Source of the DNA: Shimia haliotis | GTDB lineage: Bacteria; Pseudomonadota; Alphaproteobacteria; Rhodobacterales; Rhodobacteraceae | Assembly (NCBI RefSeq): GCF_900114415.1 | Contig: NZ_FOSZ01000013.1 | Location: forward strand, 1 to 51,049 | Reading direction: 5' to 3' | Length of the DNA: 51,049 bases | Shown here: in pieces, positions 24,114 to 31,708 of the stretch | Layout: every line of letters begins with the position of its first letter | Numbering within the stretch: position 1 is the stretch's first letter | Notes under the pieces: model-generated | The model's database searches: none | What the model was told of the DNA's origin: nothing | Seen by the model: the letters and a program-made list of their open reading frames with translations, nothing else | Program-made: the position numbers and the translations under genes

Positions 24114-25030
24114 GTCTGCCCACGACGCCACAGGGTTGGGCAATTCGCCTAACCCAAATCCTGTCGCTGCATCAGGCAGCCCATGGGCTACCGCGGTTTC
24201 CAATCGATGTGGCAGCGCTGGCGCAGGATGTCTCTCGACAGGTATTTCCAGATGCACCGATAACTATGGTCGGCGGCCTGGACCTCTCCAAGGGCGTCGA
24301 AGGCATGCTCATGCCGAACCCTGATGGTTCCGGCGAGTGGGGCATCATTTACAACGACACAATCCATTCGGCAGGACGGCGGAATTTCACGTTGGCCCAT
24401 GAGCTGGGCCACTACCTGCTGCACCGGCAGACCAATCCAAACGGCCTCAAATGCACCAACCGCAATATGGCTGATTGGGATGAGGTCCGGAACGGTATCG
24501 AGGCGGAGGCCAATACCTTCGCCTCCTACCTTTTGATGCCGCTGGATGATTTTCGTGAGCAGATCAAAGGCCGGGCCATTGATATCGATCTGATGACTGA
24601 TTTGGCCGACCGCTACGCCGTGTCACTGACGGCAGCGATCCTGAAATGGATGACCATCACCGACAAGCGGGCGATGATCGTGGTTGGCAAAGAAGGCTTC
24701 ATCGACTGGGCATGGTCCAGCGAGCCGTTGCTGAAATCCGGTATCTTTTACCGGGCACGCCAAACAGTAACTGAACTGCCAGCCGCCTCCTTGGCCGCGC
24801 AGGACGTGGACTGGGATACTGGTCGCCATGGTCACCTCCAACCCGCAGGTGTCTGGTTGGGGTCTGAGCCCGTCCATGAAATGACGGTGTTCTCCCCCAG
24901 CAACGACCAAATGACGATCTCGCTGCTGCTATATCCTGACCGCGCACCATCCCGCTGGGAGATGGCCGAGCTGGAAGAAGAGCAGACCGTCGATACGTTC
25001 GACAAATTCATGGATGGTCGCACGGGGTGA
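24095..25030 (+). CDS. ImmA/IrrE-type zinc metalloprotease
   Basis: This protein of about 311 aa has the HExxH zinc motif HELGHYLLH at about residues 102-110. A third ligand Glu follows in GIEAEANTFASYLLMP, the ImmA/IrrE/DUF955 signature. It is longer than ImmA itself. The extra C-terminal 120 residues (from about FIDWAWSSEPLL) look like an added sensor domain, as in IrrE and related proteins. The start could be GTG 24095 or TTG 24110 (TTGA overlap with the XRE stop); neither has a clean ribosome site. The direct overlap with the XRE gene indicates a repressor/anti-repressor protease pair. Confidence 0.9.
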   Translation: MGKEGLSLPTTPQGWAIRLTQILSLHQAAHGLPRFPIDVAALAQDVSRQVFPDAPITMVGGLDLSKGVEGMLMPNPDGSGEWGIIYNDTIHSAGRRNFTLAHELGHYLLHRQTNPNGLKCTNRNMADWDEVRNGIEAEANTFASYLLMPLDDFREQIKGRAIDIDLMTDLADRYAVSLTAAILKWMTITDKRAMIVVGKEGFIDWAWSSEPLLKSGIFYRARQTVTELPAASLAAQDVDWDTGRHGHLQPAGVWLGSEPVHEMTVFSPSNDQMTISLLLYPDRAPSRWEMAELEEEQTVDTFDKFMDGRTG

Positions 25031-25152
25031 TTCGGCCCAGCAATGACGATCAGCGTTCCGCGTACTCGCATATTCACTACGCAGAAATACGTGGCTCTAC
25101 GCGCACGTCGACCCTGTCCGTAAAATATTGATTTACTTGTATTTTTGATGTT

Positions 25153-25180
25153 TTGAGATACCTTTTGGGCATCATCTCAA
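25153..25180. promoter_or_regulatory. 7-bp inverted repeat before the 82-aa gene
   Basis: TTGAGAT (25153-25159) and ATCTCAA (25174-25180) are perfect inverted arms separated by 14 bp. They lie in an AT-rich stretch directly upstream of ATG 25196, where a promoter is expected. The arms could be an operator for the recombinase operon or one of the recombinase crossover regions. Confidence 0.45.
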
Positions 25181-25195
25181 TCGCGAAAAGTCGCC

Positions 25196-25444
25196 ATGCC
25201 CAAAAACACATCAGGCCCGATTTCGGGTCCCAATCCCCTATGTCCTGAGCGCATGTCAGCGGACGCGCGCCTCGAAGAAATTGGCCGCATCCTCGCTGCA
25301 GCTGTGGTTCGGCTTACCGCCGAACAGTCCAGCGATTTATCTTCTGAGAACGGAGACAGTTTCGTGGACTTCTCGCCCCGAAAGAGCGGTGGTCGTCGTG
25401 CAAAACGTATCCGCATCGGAGGAATTGATGAAACATCACAATAA
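25196..25444 (+). CDS. 82-aa hypothetical protein preceding DUF2924
   Basis: This small, Ser/Arg-rich protein has an amphipathic helix (ADARLEEIGRILAAAVVRL, residues about 22-40) and a basic tail (RRAKRIRIGG). It overlaps the DUF2924 gene by 17 bp. Similar tiny ORFs with an 'RLxEIGRILAxGLxRL' helix often precede DUF2924-recombinase modules, which is recalled family knowledge. It is possibly a recombination accessory factor; nothing catalytic is visible. Confidence 0.75.
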   Translation: MPKNTSGPISGPNPLCPERMSADARLEEIGRILAAAVVRLTAEQSSDLSSENGDSFVDFSPRKSGGRRAKRIRIGGIDETSQ

Positions 25445-25928
25445 GATAACCCCAGCATTACCAGGAAGCGATCCAAACCTGGACCAGACGGTGCTGTCGC
25501 GCCTGGCCGCCCTGAAGGCGATGTCGGTCAAGGAACTCAAAACTGAATGGGAAAAACTCATCGGCACCTCGGCGCCGAACAACAGCCGGGCATTCCTTGA
25601 ACTTCGGATCGCATATCGGATCCAGGAGCTGACCTACGGCGGCCCCGATAGGGAAACACGCCGCATGCTGGATCTGCTGGCTGATGAGGTCGAGGGACAT
25701 GCGCGGCGCAAGCACCGGATCGCGGATCCCCGAAATCCCGTCACAGGCACCAAACTCATCCGCGAATGGGACGGCGCCGAGCATACGGTCACAGTGCTGA
25801 AGGACGGCTTCGACTGGCAGGGCAGCAAATACAAATCACTCTCGGCGGTGGCCCGCGCCATCACCGGAACGCGCTGGAATGGCTATCGCTTTTTCGGGCT
25901 GCGTGAACGCAAGCAGGAGGAAGCATGA
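25428..25928 (+). CDS. DUF2924 domain protein
   Basis: This 166-aa protein starts at ATG 25428 with GGAGG 5 bp upstream; the longer upstream frame is rejected. The DUF2924 features are LAALKAMSVKELKTEWEKL, RAFLELRIAYRIQEL, and the C-terminal VLKDGFDWQGSKYKSLSAVA-ITGTRWNGYRFF. The latter resembles a SAND/AT-hook-free DNA-binding fold used in recombinase islands. Its stop overlaps the recombinase start (ATGA at 25925). It is a constant neighbour of large serine recombinases in alphaproteobacteria and probably assists excision or integration. Confidence 0.88.
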   Translation: MKHHNKITPALPGSDPNLDQTVLSRLAALKAMSVKELKTEWEKLIGTSAPNNSRAFLELRIAYRIQELTYGGPDRETRRMLDLLADEVEGHARRKHRIADPRNPVTGTKLIREWDGAEHTVTVLKDGFDWQGSKYKSLSAVARAITGTRWNGYRFFGLRERKQEEA

Positions 25929-27252
25929 TGGACATTAACGCCCGCCCAAACCGTCGCCTGCGCTGCGCGATCTACACCCGTAAGTCGACGGAAGAAGGGC
26001 TCGACATGGAGTTCAATACCCTCGACGCCCAGCGAGAGGCCTGCGAGGCCTATATCGCCAGTCAGAAGTCCGAGGGATGGGTGGCCACCCGCGACCGCTA
26101 TGACGATGGTGGGTTTTCTGGCGGCAACCTTGAACGCCCCGGCCTGAAGCAATTGCTAGCCGACATCGACGATGGTCTGATCGATGTCGTGGTCGTTTAC
26201 AAAATCGACCGGCTGTCGCGCTCGCTGATGGATTTCTCCAAGCTGGTCGAGGTTTTCGACCGCAATGGCGTCACCTTCGTGTCGGTCACGCAGTCGTTCA
26301 ACACCACAACCTCGATGGGGCGGCTCACACTGAACATCCTGCTCAGCTTCGCCCAGTTCGAACGTGAGGTCATCGGTGAGCGCATCCGCGATAAGGTGGC
26401 AGCATCGCGCAAGCGCGGGATCTGGATGGGGGGCTATGTGCCGCTCGGCTACGAAGTGCAGGATCGCAAGCTGCTGGTGAACGACGCCGAGGCCGCATCG
26501 GTCCGACGCATCTTTGAACGGTTTGTCGAACTTGGCTCCGCCCCGGTATTGGCCCGCGAACTTCGCCGCGACGGCTTCCGCAACAAGCAGGGAACGCTGA
26601 TCGACAAAGGCTACCTCTACCGGCTCCTGAACAACCGTGTTTATCGCGGTGAGGCCGTCCACAAGGGCCAAGCCTATCCCGGCGAGCATGACGCCATCAT
26701 CAACGAGGCGCTTTGGGATCAAGTCCACGCAATCCTCAAGGAAAGTCCGCGCAAACGGGCCAACAACAGCAGATTACGGACACCCGCACTCCTGAAAGGG
26801 CTGATCTTCAGCGACACCGGCGCTGCCATGACGCCCACCAGCACGAAGAAAGGCGCGAAGCTTTATCGCTACTATGTGTCGATGGACGTGATCCGGAACC
26901 GCGAGACCGGCGAAGAGACCGCCCCGATGCGGCTGGCGGCAGGAATGGTCGAGGATGCGGTCGTGAGCGAGGTTCGGCGCATTCTACAGACGCCGGAGGT
27001 GGTATCGCAGGTGCTCGTGGCCTTGAAAAAGGCACAGGGCGCAGTTTCGGAAGCCGACGCCATCGCAGACCTTCACGAGTTCAAGGCACTCTGGTCGCAA
27101 CTCTTCCCAGCAGAGCAGGCCCGCACCTCCAGCTTCTGGTGCGGCGCGTTACCGTCACCGCCGCGGGGCTTGAGGTCGATATCAGGCGCGAAGGGATCGC
27201 AGGCGTGATCCGCGAAATGGCCACACCGCGCCAGATGGAGGCGGCGGAATGA
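25925..27252 (+). pseudogene. Large serine recombinase with C-terminal frameshift
   Basis: The N-terminal resolvase domain has nucleophile S21 in AIYTRKSTEEG. The conserved DRLSRSLMDF, the zinc-ribbon/recombinase domain and a PF07508-like RRIFERFVELGSAPVLARELR stretch follow. The frame from 25925 is open to 27208. After codon '...FPAEQART' (about 27126) its residues no longer fit, while the +1-shifted frame continues LQLLVRRVTVTAAGLEVDIR to a stop at 27252. That stop overlaps the next gene's ATG (27249) as ATGA. One missing C at 27126-27127 explains this. The lost part is about 42 residues after the coiled-coil. Activity may be impaired, or this may be a sequencing error. Confidence 0.82.
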
Positions 27253-27629
27253 CCAAGCCTAATGACACGATCCGCGTGCTGATCCCGTTGAAGGTGCGCA
27301 AGAAGAACGGTCGGCCGAAAATCCTGCCGCCCGCCAACTATCTGCCGAGCGAGGACCAGACGCAGGATCCACATGTCCTGCGCGCTATCGGCCGCGCATG
27401 GGGATGGCGGCGGCGCATGGATGCCGGTGAGTTCGCCACTATCCAGGAACTGGCCGAGGCTGTTGGTTTGGCGGAACGGCACGTCAGCCGCCAGTTGCGG
27501 TTGGCCTATCTGGCACCCGAGGTTCTGAAGCGGTTGACCTGTGGGCGGGCGGCCTCGGCGGTCAGCTTGTACGATCTGTGTTTTCTCGCTGGAGAGGCTT
27601 GGGGTGAGCAAGTCGAGCGGGCGTTCTAG
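27249..27629 (+). CDS. HTH protein following the recombinase
   Basis: This 126-aa protein has a KorB/ParB-like helix-turn-helix (ATIQELAEAVGLAERHVSRQLRLAYLAPEVLKRL, residues about 58-92) and a basic N-terminus (LIPLKVRKKNGRPK). The start ATG 27249 overlaps the restored recombinase stop (ATGA). It is the usual third member of the DUF2924-recombinase module, presumably a DNA-binding accessory factor. No frameshift or truncation is seen. Confidence 0.82.
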   Translation: MTKPNDTIRVLIPLKVRKKNGRPKILPPANYLPSEDQTQDPHVLRAIGRAWGWRRRMDAGEFATIQELAEAVGLAERHVSRQLRLAYLAPEVLKRLTCGRAASAVSLYDLCFLAGEAWGEQVERAF

Positions 27630-27680
27630 GGCATTAGGTCAGCCGTGACCCGAACGATATTGGCGGCTCCGAGACAACAA

Positions 27681-28289
27681 TCAGTCTTGGGCCGGCCGCA
27701 TCCAGTCTGGTAGCTGACCATTATCCAAAGTTTGGATTACAGCACTCCAAAATGATATCGCGTTTTCACAGATAGGGTCGAAGAATTGACCAACACCGCC
27801 ATTTGAAACAACTGTACCTTCGTAAACAGTTTCATACCCGACGATTTCATCGTCATCGATGACAGTGCGTACGTTTAACGGACGACCGCCCGGTAGATCT
27901 GTTCTCGGAGGCTGGACATTGATGCCGACAAAATCTTGATGATGCGTGATGCGGCCGTCACCAAGCTCGTCAACTTCGATTTTCAACACATTCAGGTTGT
28001 CTAAAGTATGGTGTTTCGTCGTGTCGGCAATCTTGTGTAAAAGCTTTACCGAGACATTTGCATTTCTAGCATTGCCCAAGAAGTTGCGGCGATCACCCAT
28101 CGCCAGACCAAGTTGCATTCCATGGCGATACGTCCAATCTCCCAAATGGTGGAGCGTTACGGCGACGTTGAGCGCGTGATCAGCCCGATCTTGCTGTGCA
28201 TCCGCATTTTTGAAACGCTTCAATTCGCGGCGAGCCTTAGCCAAGAAATCAGGAGCGCTTTCATAACCACCTAAGCGGATACTTGGCAT
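27681..28289 (-). CDS. Unrecognised 202-aa protein at the island right end
   Basis: ATG 28289 follows GGAGAAG by 6 bp; a GTG 15 bp upstream is less likely. The protein starts MPSIRLGGYESAPDFLAKAR. It has helical segments with many His residues (NVAVTLHHLGDWTYRHGMQL; LLHKIADTTKHHTL) and a beta-rich C-terminal half (HHQDFVGINVQP; YETVYEGTVVSNGG). I recognise no family. Its own orientation, facing the recombinase, suggests a separate promoter at about 28300. It is possibly a cargo gene. Confidence 0.7.
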   Translation of the reverse strand: MPSIRLGGYESAPDFLAKARRELKRFKNADAQQDRADHALNVAVTLHHLGDWTYRHGMQLGLAMGDRRNFLGNARNANVSVKLLHKIADTTKHHTLDNLNVLKIEVDELGDGRITHHQDFVGINVQPPRTDLPGGRPLNVRTVIDDDEIVGYETVYEGTVVSNGGVGQFFDPICENAISFWSAVIQTLDNGQLPDWMRPAQD

Positions 28290-28650
28290 AGGTTTCTTCT
28301 CCACTTTGGCTCAAATGAATGCACCTGACATTTATTTTATGACAAGCTTAGCAAGGTCAATCTATAGTGCCTGCCGCCAATAGTCACCTCTCGGTTGGCT
28401 CGCTTCTTTACGCACCAGCCCGCACTACCACGCCGCCTTCGGGTGTCTCTGTCCGCTTTGGTAGCGGTCTGACGTGCCTCAACTACGGCGCAATCCATTT
28501 TCAGCAAGTTATTGAAAAGGCGAACAGTTTTGAATGCGTCTCGATTTGGGTGAAGGGCGGATGGAAAGAGACGCGGGGCGTTCGGAGACCGATTTCGGAC
28601 CAGCGGCCAGTCTCCGAAAGTCGGATGGCTTCGCTAAACCCCTTTGAACC
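28290..28650. other. Gene-poor right margin with a 9-bp inverted repeat
   Basis: No gene is visible; frames here lack ribosome sites. TTCGGAGAC (28581-28589) and GTCTCCGAA (28610-28618) are perfect inverted arms around a 20-nt spacer. The stretch may hold the island's right junction, but no duplicated sequence from the left edge was recognised. Confidence 0.45.
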
Positions 28651-28655
28651 AAAAA

Positions 28656-28679
28656 GAAAAAAGGCCCACGCTGGGGCCT
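28656..28679 (-). terminator. Terminator of tRNA-Ser
   Basis: On the minus strand AGGCCC-CAGCGT-GGGCCT is followed by TTTTTTC (complement of about 28655-28661), roughly 25 nt after the tRNA 3' end. The stem and U tract fit intrinsic termination. Confidence 0.75.
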
Positions 28680-28703
28680 CGTCTCGGGTTTGCGATTGGT
28701 TTG

Positions 28704-28793
28704 TGGCGGAGGAGGTGGGATTCGAACCCACGGAGGGCGTTAACCCTCGTCGGTTTTCAAGACCGGTGCATTCAACCACTCTGCCACTCCTCC
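28704..28793 (-). tRNA. tRNA-Ser(UGA)
   Basis: This 90-nt tRNA lies on the minus strand. The acceptor GGAGGAG pairs with CTCCTCC, the discriminator is G, and CCA is encoded (28704-28706). The anticodon stem CCGGT-CTTGAAA-ACCGG carries TGA. A long variable arm (ACGAGGGTTAACGCCCTC) identifies the class II serine type, and the T-loop GGTTCGAATCC is present. It lies next to the island margin, a usual place for island landing, although serine recombinases do not require tRNA sites. Confidence 0.96.
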
Positions 28794-28997
28794 GACGAGA
28801 CATCCCTAATCGCGTCACAAATCCGACGCAACCCGTTTTCCCTCAAAAATCCGCTCACACTGATACGCGCACTTTCCATAAACTGCGCATACGGCTAAAC
28901 TTCGCGCAAACGTCCGCTGACAGCACCGCATCTGCGGCACCAACTGCGGCTAAAACGAAAAACTGAGCAGAATGCGATTGCAGGCGAGAGGCACTTC

Positions 28998-29888
28998 ATG
29001 GCGCACCATAAACAAAAGACCAACGCACGTAGCGCGTTGACATCAGGCACGGCGGCGCTGGCGCTCGCCCTGACCTTGACCGCCTGCGCTGAAGGCGAGG
29101 GAATTTCGTTCGGCAACGGCACGTCTACCGACACTGCCGCCTCTGCCGCGAACACCAACAGCACAACCAAACTGGTCGAGCGCGATGTTGAAGCACCTGA
29201 GGTGTTTTCGGTCTCCGAGGCCGGCCTCTGGGACGGTCGCCCTTCTTTGGGCGGCGTCTGGGCTGCGCACCCTGATGTCGGAGATCCGGAACGGGTGATC
29301 ATCCGCAATCAATCCAACGGCAAGTTTGTCATCGGCGCCCTTTTCCGCCGCGAACGCGAAATTCCCGGTCCGCGAATCCAGATTTCGTCTGACGCGGCAG
29401 AGGCACTTGGTATGCTCGCGGGCCAACCCGTGGAACTTAATGTGACTGCCTTGCGTCGCGAAGAAGTCGCGCCGGATCCAGATCCAAGTGACGCCGACGC
29501 GGTTGCTGATGTGGCCGAAGTGGAAGAAGCCCCTCTGGAACCCATCGCCGCCGCGACAGCAGCCATCGCCGCTGCTGAGGCAAGTGATACTCCGGCTCCT
29601 GCCGCGCCCCCTGCGGCGCAATCCGAAGTTGCCCCTACGCCCGCCACGTCTTCGCTTGCCAAGCCATATGTTCAGATCGGAATCTTCTCGGTCGAGGCCA
29701 ACGCCAAGAACGCCGCCAAACAAATGGAAACGGCCGGTCTTTCCCCGTTGATCAAGAAAACCACATCTGGCTCGAAAACCTTCTGGAGAGTCATTGTCGG
29801 CCCCGCCACCAGCAAATCCGGCCTCAAGTCCATGACCAAGAAAGTCCACGGCACCGGCTTTACCGACGCCTATGCTGTGACCAACTAA
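28998..29888 (+). CDS. SPOR-domain lipoprotein with DPBB-like domain
   Basis: This 296-aa envelope protein has a lipobox L-T-A-C with C30 (ALTLTACAEG), so it is probably an outer-membrane or periplasmic lipoprotein. Residues about 75-155 (GVWAAHPDVGDPERVIIRNQ ... AAEALGMLAGQPVELNV) resemble the RlpA double-psi beta-barrel region. An Ala/Pro-rich linker (about 170-220) leads to a C-terminal SPOR domain (YVQIGIFSVEANAKNAAKQM ... KTFWRVIVGPA). SPOR domains bind denuded septal peptidoglycan. It directly precedes the D-Ala-D-Ala carboxypeptidase, consistent with a cell-wall operon. Confidence 0.9.
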   Translation: MAHHKQKTNARSALTSGTAALALALTLTACAEGEGISFGNGTSTDTAASAANTNSTTKLVERDVEAPEVFSVSEAGLWDGRPSLGGVWAAHPDVGDPERVIIRNQSNGKFVIGALFRREREIPGPRIQISSDAAEALGMLAGQPVELNVTALRREEVAPDPDPSDADAVADVAEVEEAPLEPIAAATAAIAAAEASDTPAPAAPPAAQSEVAPTPATSSLAKPYVQIGIFSVEANAKNAAKQMETAGLSPLIKKTTSGSKTFWRVIVGPATSKSGLKSMTKKVHGTGFTDAYAVTN

Positions 29889-29900
29889 CGGAGAGTGCTT

Positions 29901-31073
29901 ATGCGCCTGCCCTTGCCCCACCTGTTTGCTCTTGGCCTGACTTTTCTTCTCTCTGTCACACAAGCGCACGCGTTTGAAACCAGCGCCAAGGCGGCATTTG
30001 TGATGGACCAGACCACCGGCACCGTGCTGCTGGCGAAAAATGCCGACGAAGCGATCCCACCGGCGTCGATGTCCAAGCTGATGACCTTGTTTATGGCATT
30101 TGAGGCCGTACGCGATGGCCGTCTGACAATGCAGGAAAAACTGCCTGTTTCTGAATTCGCCATGAGCTATGGCGGATCCACCATGTTTCTGGACACCACA
30201 GACCGCGTCACTGTCGCTGACCTGCTGCGTGGCATCATCGTGCTGTCCGGCAACGATGCCTGCGCGGTGATTGCCGAAACCCTGAGCCCCGACGGCACCG
30301 AGGCGGGGTTCGCGCGGTTGATGACACGCCGCGCACGACAGCTCGGCATGACCAACTCGACGTTCGCAAATTCCAACGGCTGGCCGATGCCCGGCCACCG
30401 CATGTCGATGCGGGATCTTGCCCTTCTAGCGAACCATCTGATCACTGACTTTCCCGAGTTCTATCCGATGTTTTCGGAAACCGAGTTTGCCTTTGACGGT
30501 CGCGCGCCTTCCAATACCCGCAACCGCAACCCCTTGCTCCGTCTGGACATCGGTGCGGACGGTCTCAAAACCGGCCACACATCCGAAGCTGGCTATGGCT
30601 TGGTCGGCTCTGCCAAGCAAGGCAATCGCCGTGTGATCTTTGCTATAAGTGGTTTGGGCAGTGAACGCGAACGCGCCGAGGTCTCGGAACAAATTGTAAG
30701 TTGGGCGTTCCGCCAATTCTCGGAAACCGCTATTGCCCGCCAAGGACAACGCGTTGCCGAAGCAGACGTTTGGATGGGCAAAGACCAGCGTGTTGGTCTG
30801 GTGCCAGCCGGCGACATCAACATCCTTTTGCCAGTGCTCGCCCGAGGCAAAGTTGAAGGCGAGGTGATCTACAACGGCCCAATTCAGGCCCCGATCGCCA
30901 AGGGAACGCAGATCGCCGAACTTTTACTAAAGCCGGAAGACCTGCCGGAAATGCGCTTCCCGCTGGTGGCAGAAGCCGATGTCGCTGAAGGCGGCTTTGG
31001 GGTCCGCATCAGCACCGCAATGAGCACCCTTTTCACCCAGTTTTCCGCCTCTGAAAGCGTGGCAACCCAGTGA
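29901..31073 (+). CDS. D-alanyl-D-alanine carboxypeptidase (PBP5/6-like)
   Basis: This 390-aa peptidase S11 trims the terminal D-Ala of stem peptides in the periplasm. It has a signal peptide (about 1-24, ...VTQAHA). Catalytic S56-M-S-K59 (PASMSKLM), the SGN motif (IVLSGNDAC) and KTG (DGLKTGHTSEAGYG) are present, then a PBP5 C-terminal domain and an amphipathic tail. ATG 29901 with GGAGAG 5 bp upstream is chosen over GTG 29895. Its stop overlaps the tmk GTG by 4 bp. Confidence 0.93.
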   Translation: MRLPLPHLFALGLTFLLSVTQAHAFETSAKAAFVMDQTTGTVLLAKNADEAIPPASMSKLMTLFMAFEAVRDGRLTMQEKLPVSEFAMSYGGSTMFLDTTDRVTVADLLRGIIVLSGNDACAVIAETLSPDGTEAGFARLMTRRARQLGMTNSTFANSNGWPMPGHRMSMRDLALLANHLITDFPEFYPMFSETEFAFDGRAPSNTRNRNPLLRLDIGADGLKTGHTSEAGYGLVGSAKQGNRRVIFAISGLGSERERAEVSEQIVSWAFRQFSETAIARQGQRVAEADVWMGKDQRVGLVPAGDINILLPVLARGKVEGEVIYNGPIQAPIAKGTQIAELLLKPEDLPEMRFPLVAEADVAEGGFGVRISTAMSTLFTQFSASESVATQ

Positions 31074-31708
31074 CTTCAAATTCTGTGACCGGCGGTCGTT
31101 TCATCACGTTTGAGGGCATCGACGGCTCTGGCAAATCGACACAGGCACGCATGCTTGCCGATCATCTGATGGCAGAAGGCTATGAGGTTGTGTTGACCCG
31201 CGAACCTGGAGGGTCAAAGGGCGCCGAGGAAATTCGCGCATTGGTCCTTGAGGGCGAGCCCGATCGCTGGTCGGCTGAAACAGAGATCTTGCTCTTTACG
31301 GCGGCGCGGCGGGATCACCTTGAGCGCACCATCCTACCAGCTTTGGCAGCGGGCAAAGTGGTGATCTGTGACCGTTTTGCGGACAGCACCCGAATGTATC
31401 AGGGCTTGTCGCGTGGCGACCTGCGAGGGGTTGTGGACCAGCTGCACGAACTGATGATCGGGCGTGAACCGGACCTGACCATTCTGATTGATATGGACCC
31501 CACCGAGGGGCTGACCCGCGCTAAATCCCGCCAGACGGCCGAGGAGCGTTTCGAAGATTTCGGACAGGCGCTACAGGACCAAATGCGCGCGGGCTTTCTG
31601 GCGCTTGCCAACGAGTATTCGGACCGCTTTCAAGTAATCGACGGCAAAGGTACGCTGGAAGAAGTTGCCCAGCGCGTCACCTCAACAGTCAAGGCACATC
31701 TGTCGTGA
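31070..31708 (+). CDS. tmk: Thymidylate kinase
   Basis: This 212-aa enzyme converts dTMP to dTDP. It has a P-loop FEGIDGSGKST (residues about 14-24), the DRx motif (VICDRFADSTRMYQGLSRG) and a LID-like region with REPGGSKGAEEIR upstream. GTG 31070 overlaps the previous stop (GTGA). It is coupled to holB by the same kind of overlap, an arrangement conserved across Rhodobacteraceae. Confidence 0.95.
   Translation: MTSNSVTGGRFITFEGIDGSGKSTQARMLADHLMAEGYEVVLTREPGGSKGAEEIRALVLEGEPDRWSAETEILLFTAARRDHLERTILPALAAGKVVICDRFADSTRMYQGLSRGDLRGVVDQLHELMIGREPDLTILIDMDPTEGLTRAKSRQTAEERFEDFGQALQDQMRAGFLALANEYSDRFQVIDGKGTLEEVAQRVTSTVKAHLS

Larger units (their letters stand above)
21317..28289. mobile_element. 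Recombinase-bearing genomic island
   Basis: The block lies between broken galE and the tRNA-Ser/SPOR region. It carries an XRE/ImmA pair, DUF2924, a large serine recombinase, an HTH protein and three unknowns. The DUF2924-recombinase-HTH trio with ATGA overlaps is a known travelling module of alphaproteobacterial islands. The left edge is placed at the galE break. The right edge is uncertain, somewhere between 27630 and about 28650. No attL/attR duplication could be recognised. Confidence 0.65.

Noticed and set aside
28501..28818. 105-codon minus-strand frame across the tRNA-Ser
   Set aside because: It reads straight through the tRNA and its terminator; frames such as 'RVVECTGLENRRG...SNPTSSAT' are a well-known artefact of tRNA-Ser genes.
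29043..30398. 451-codon open frame on the minus strand
   Set aside because: It lies antisense to the SPOR lipoprotein and carboxypeptidase genes, which have clear domains. Its residue composition (Gly/Arg/His-rich) is typical of shadow frames.
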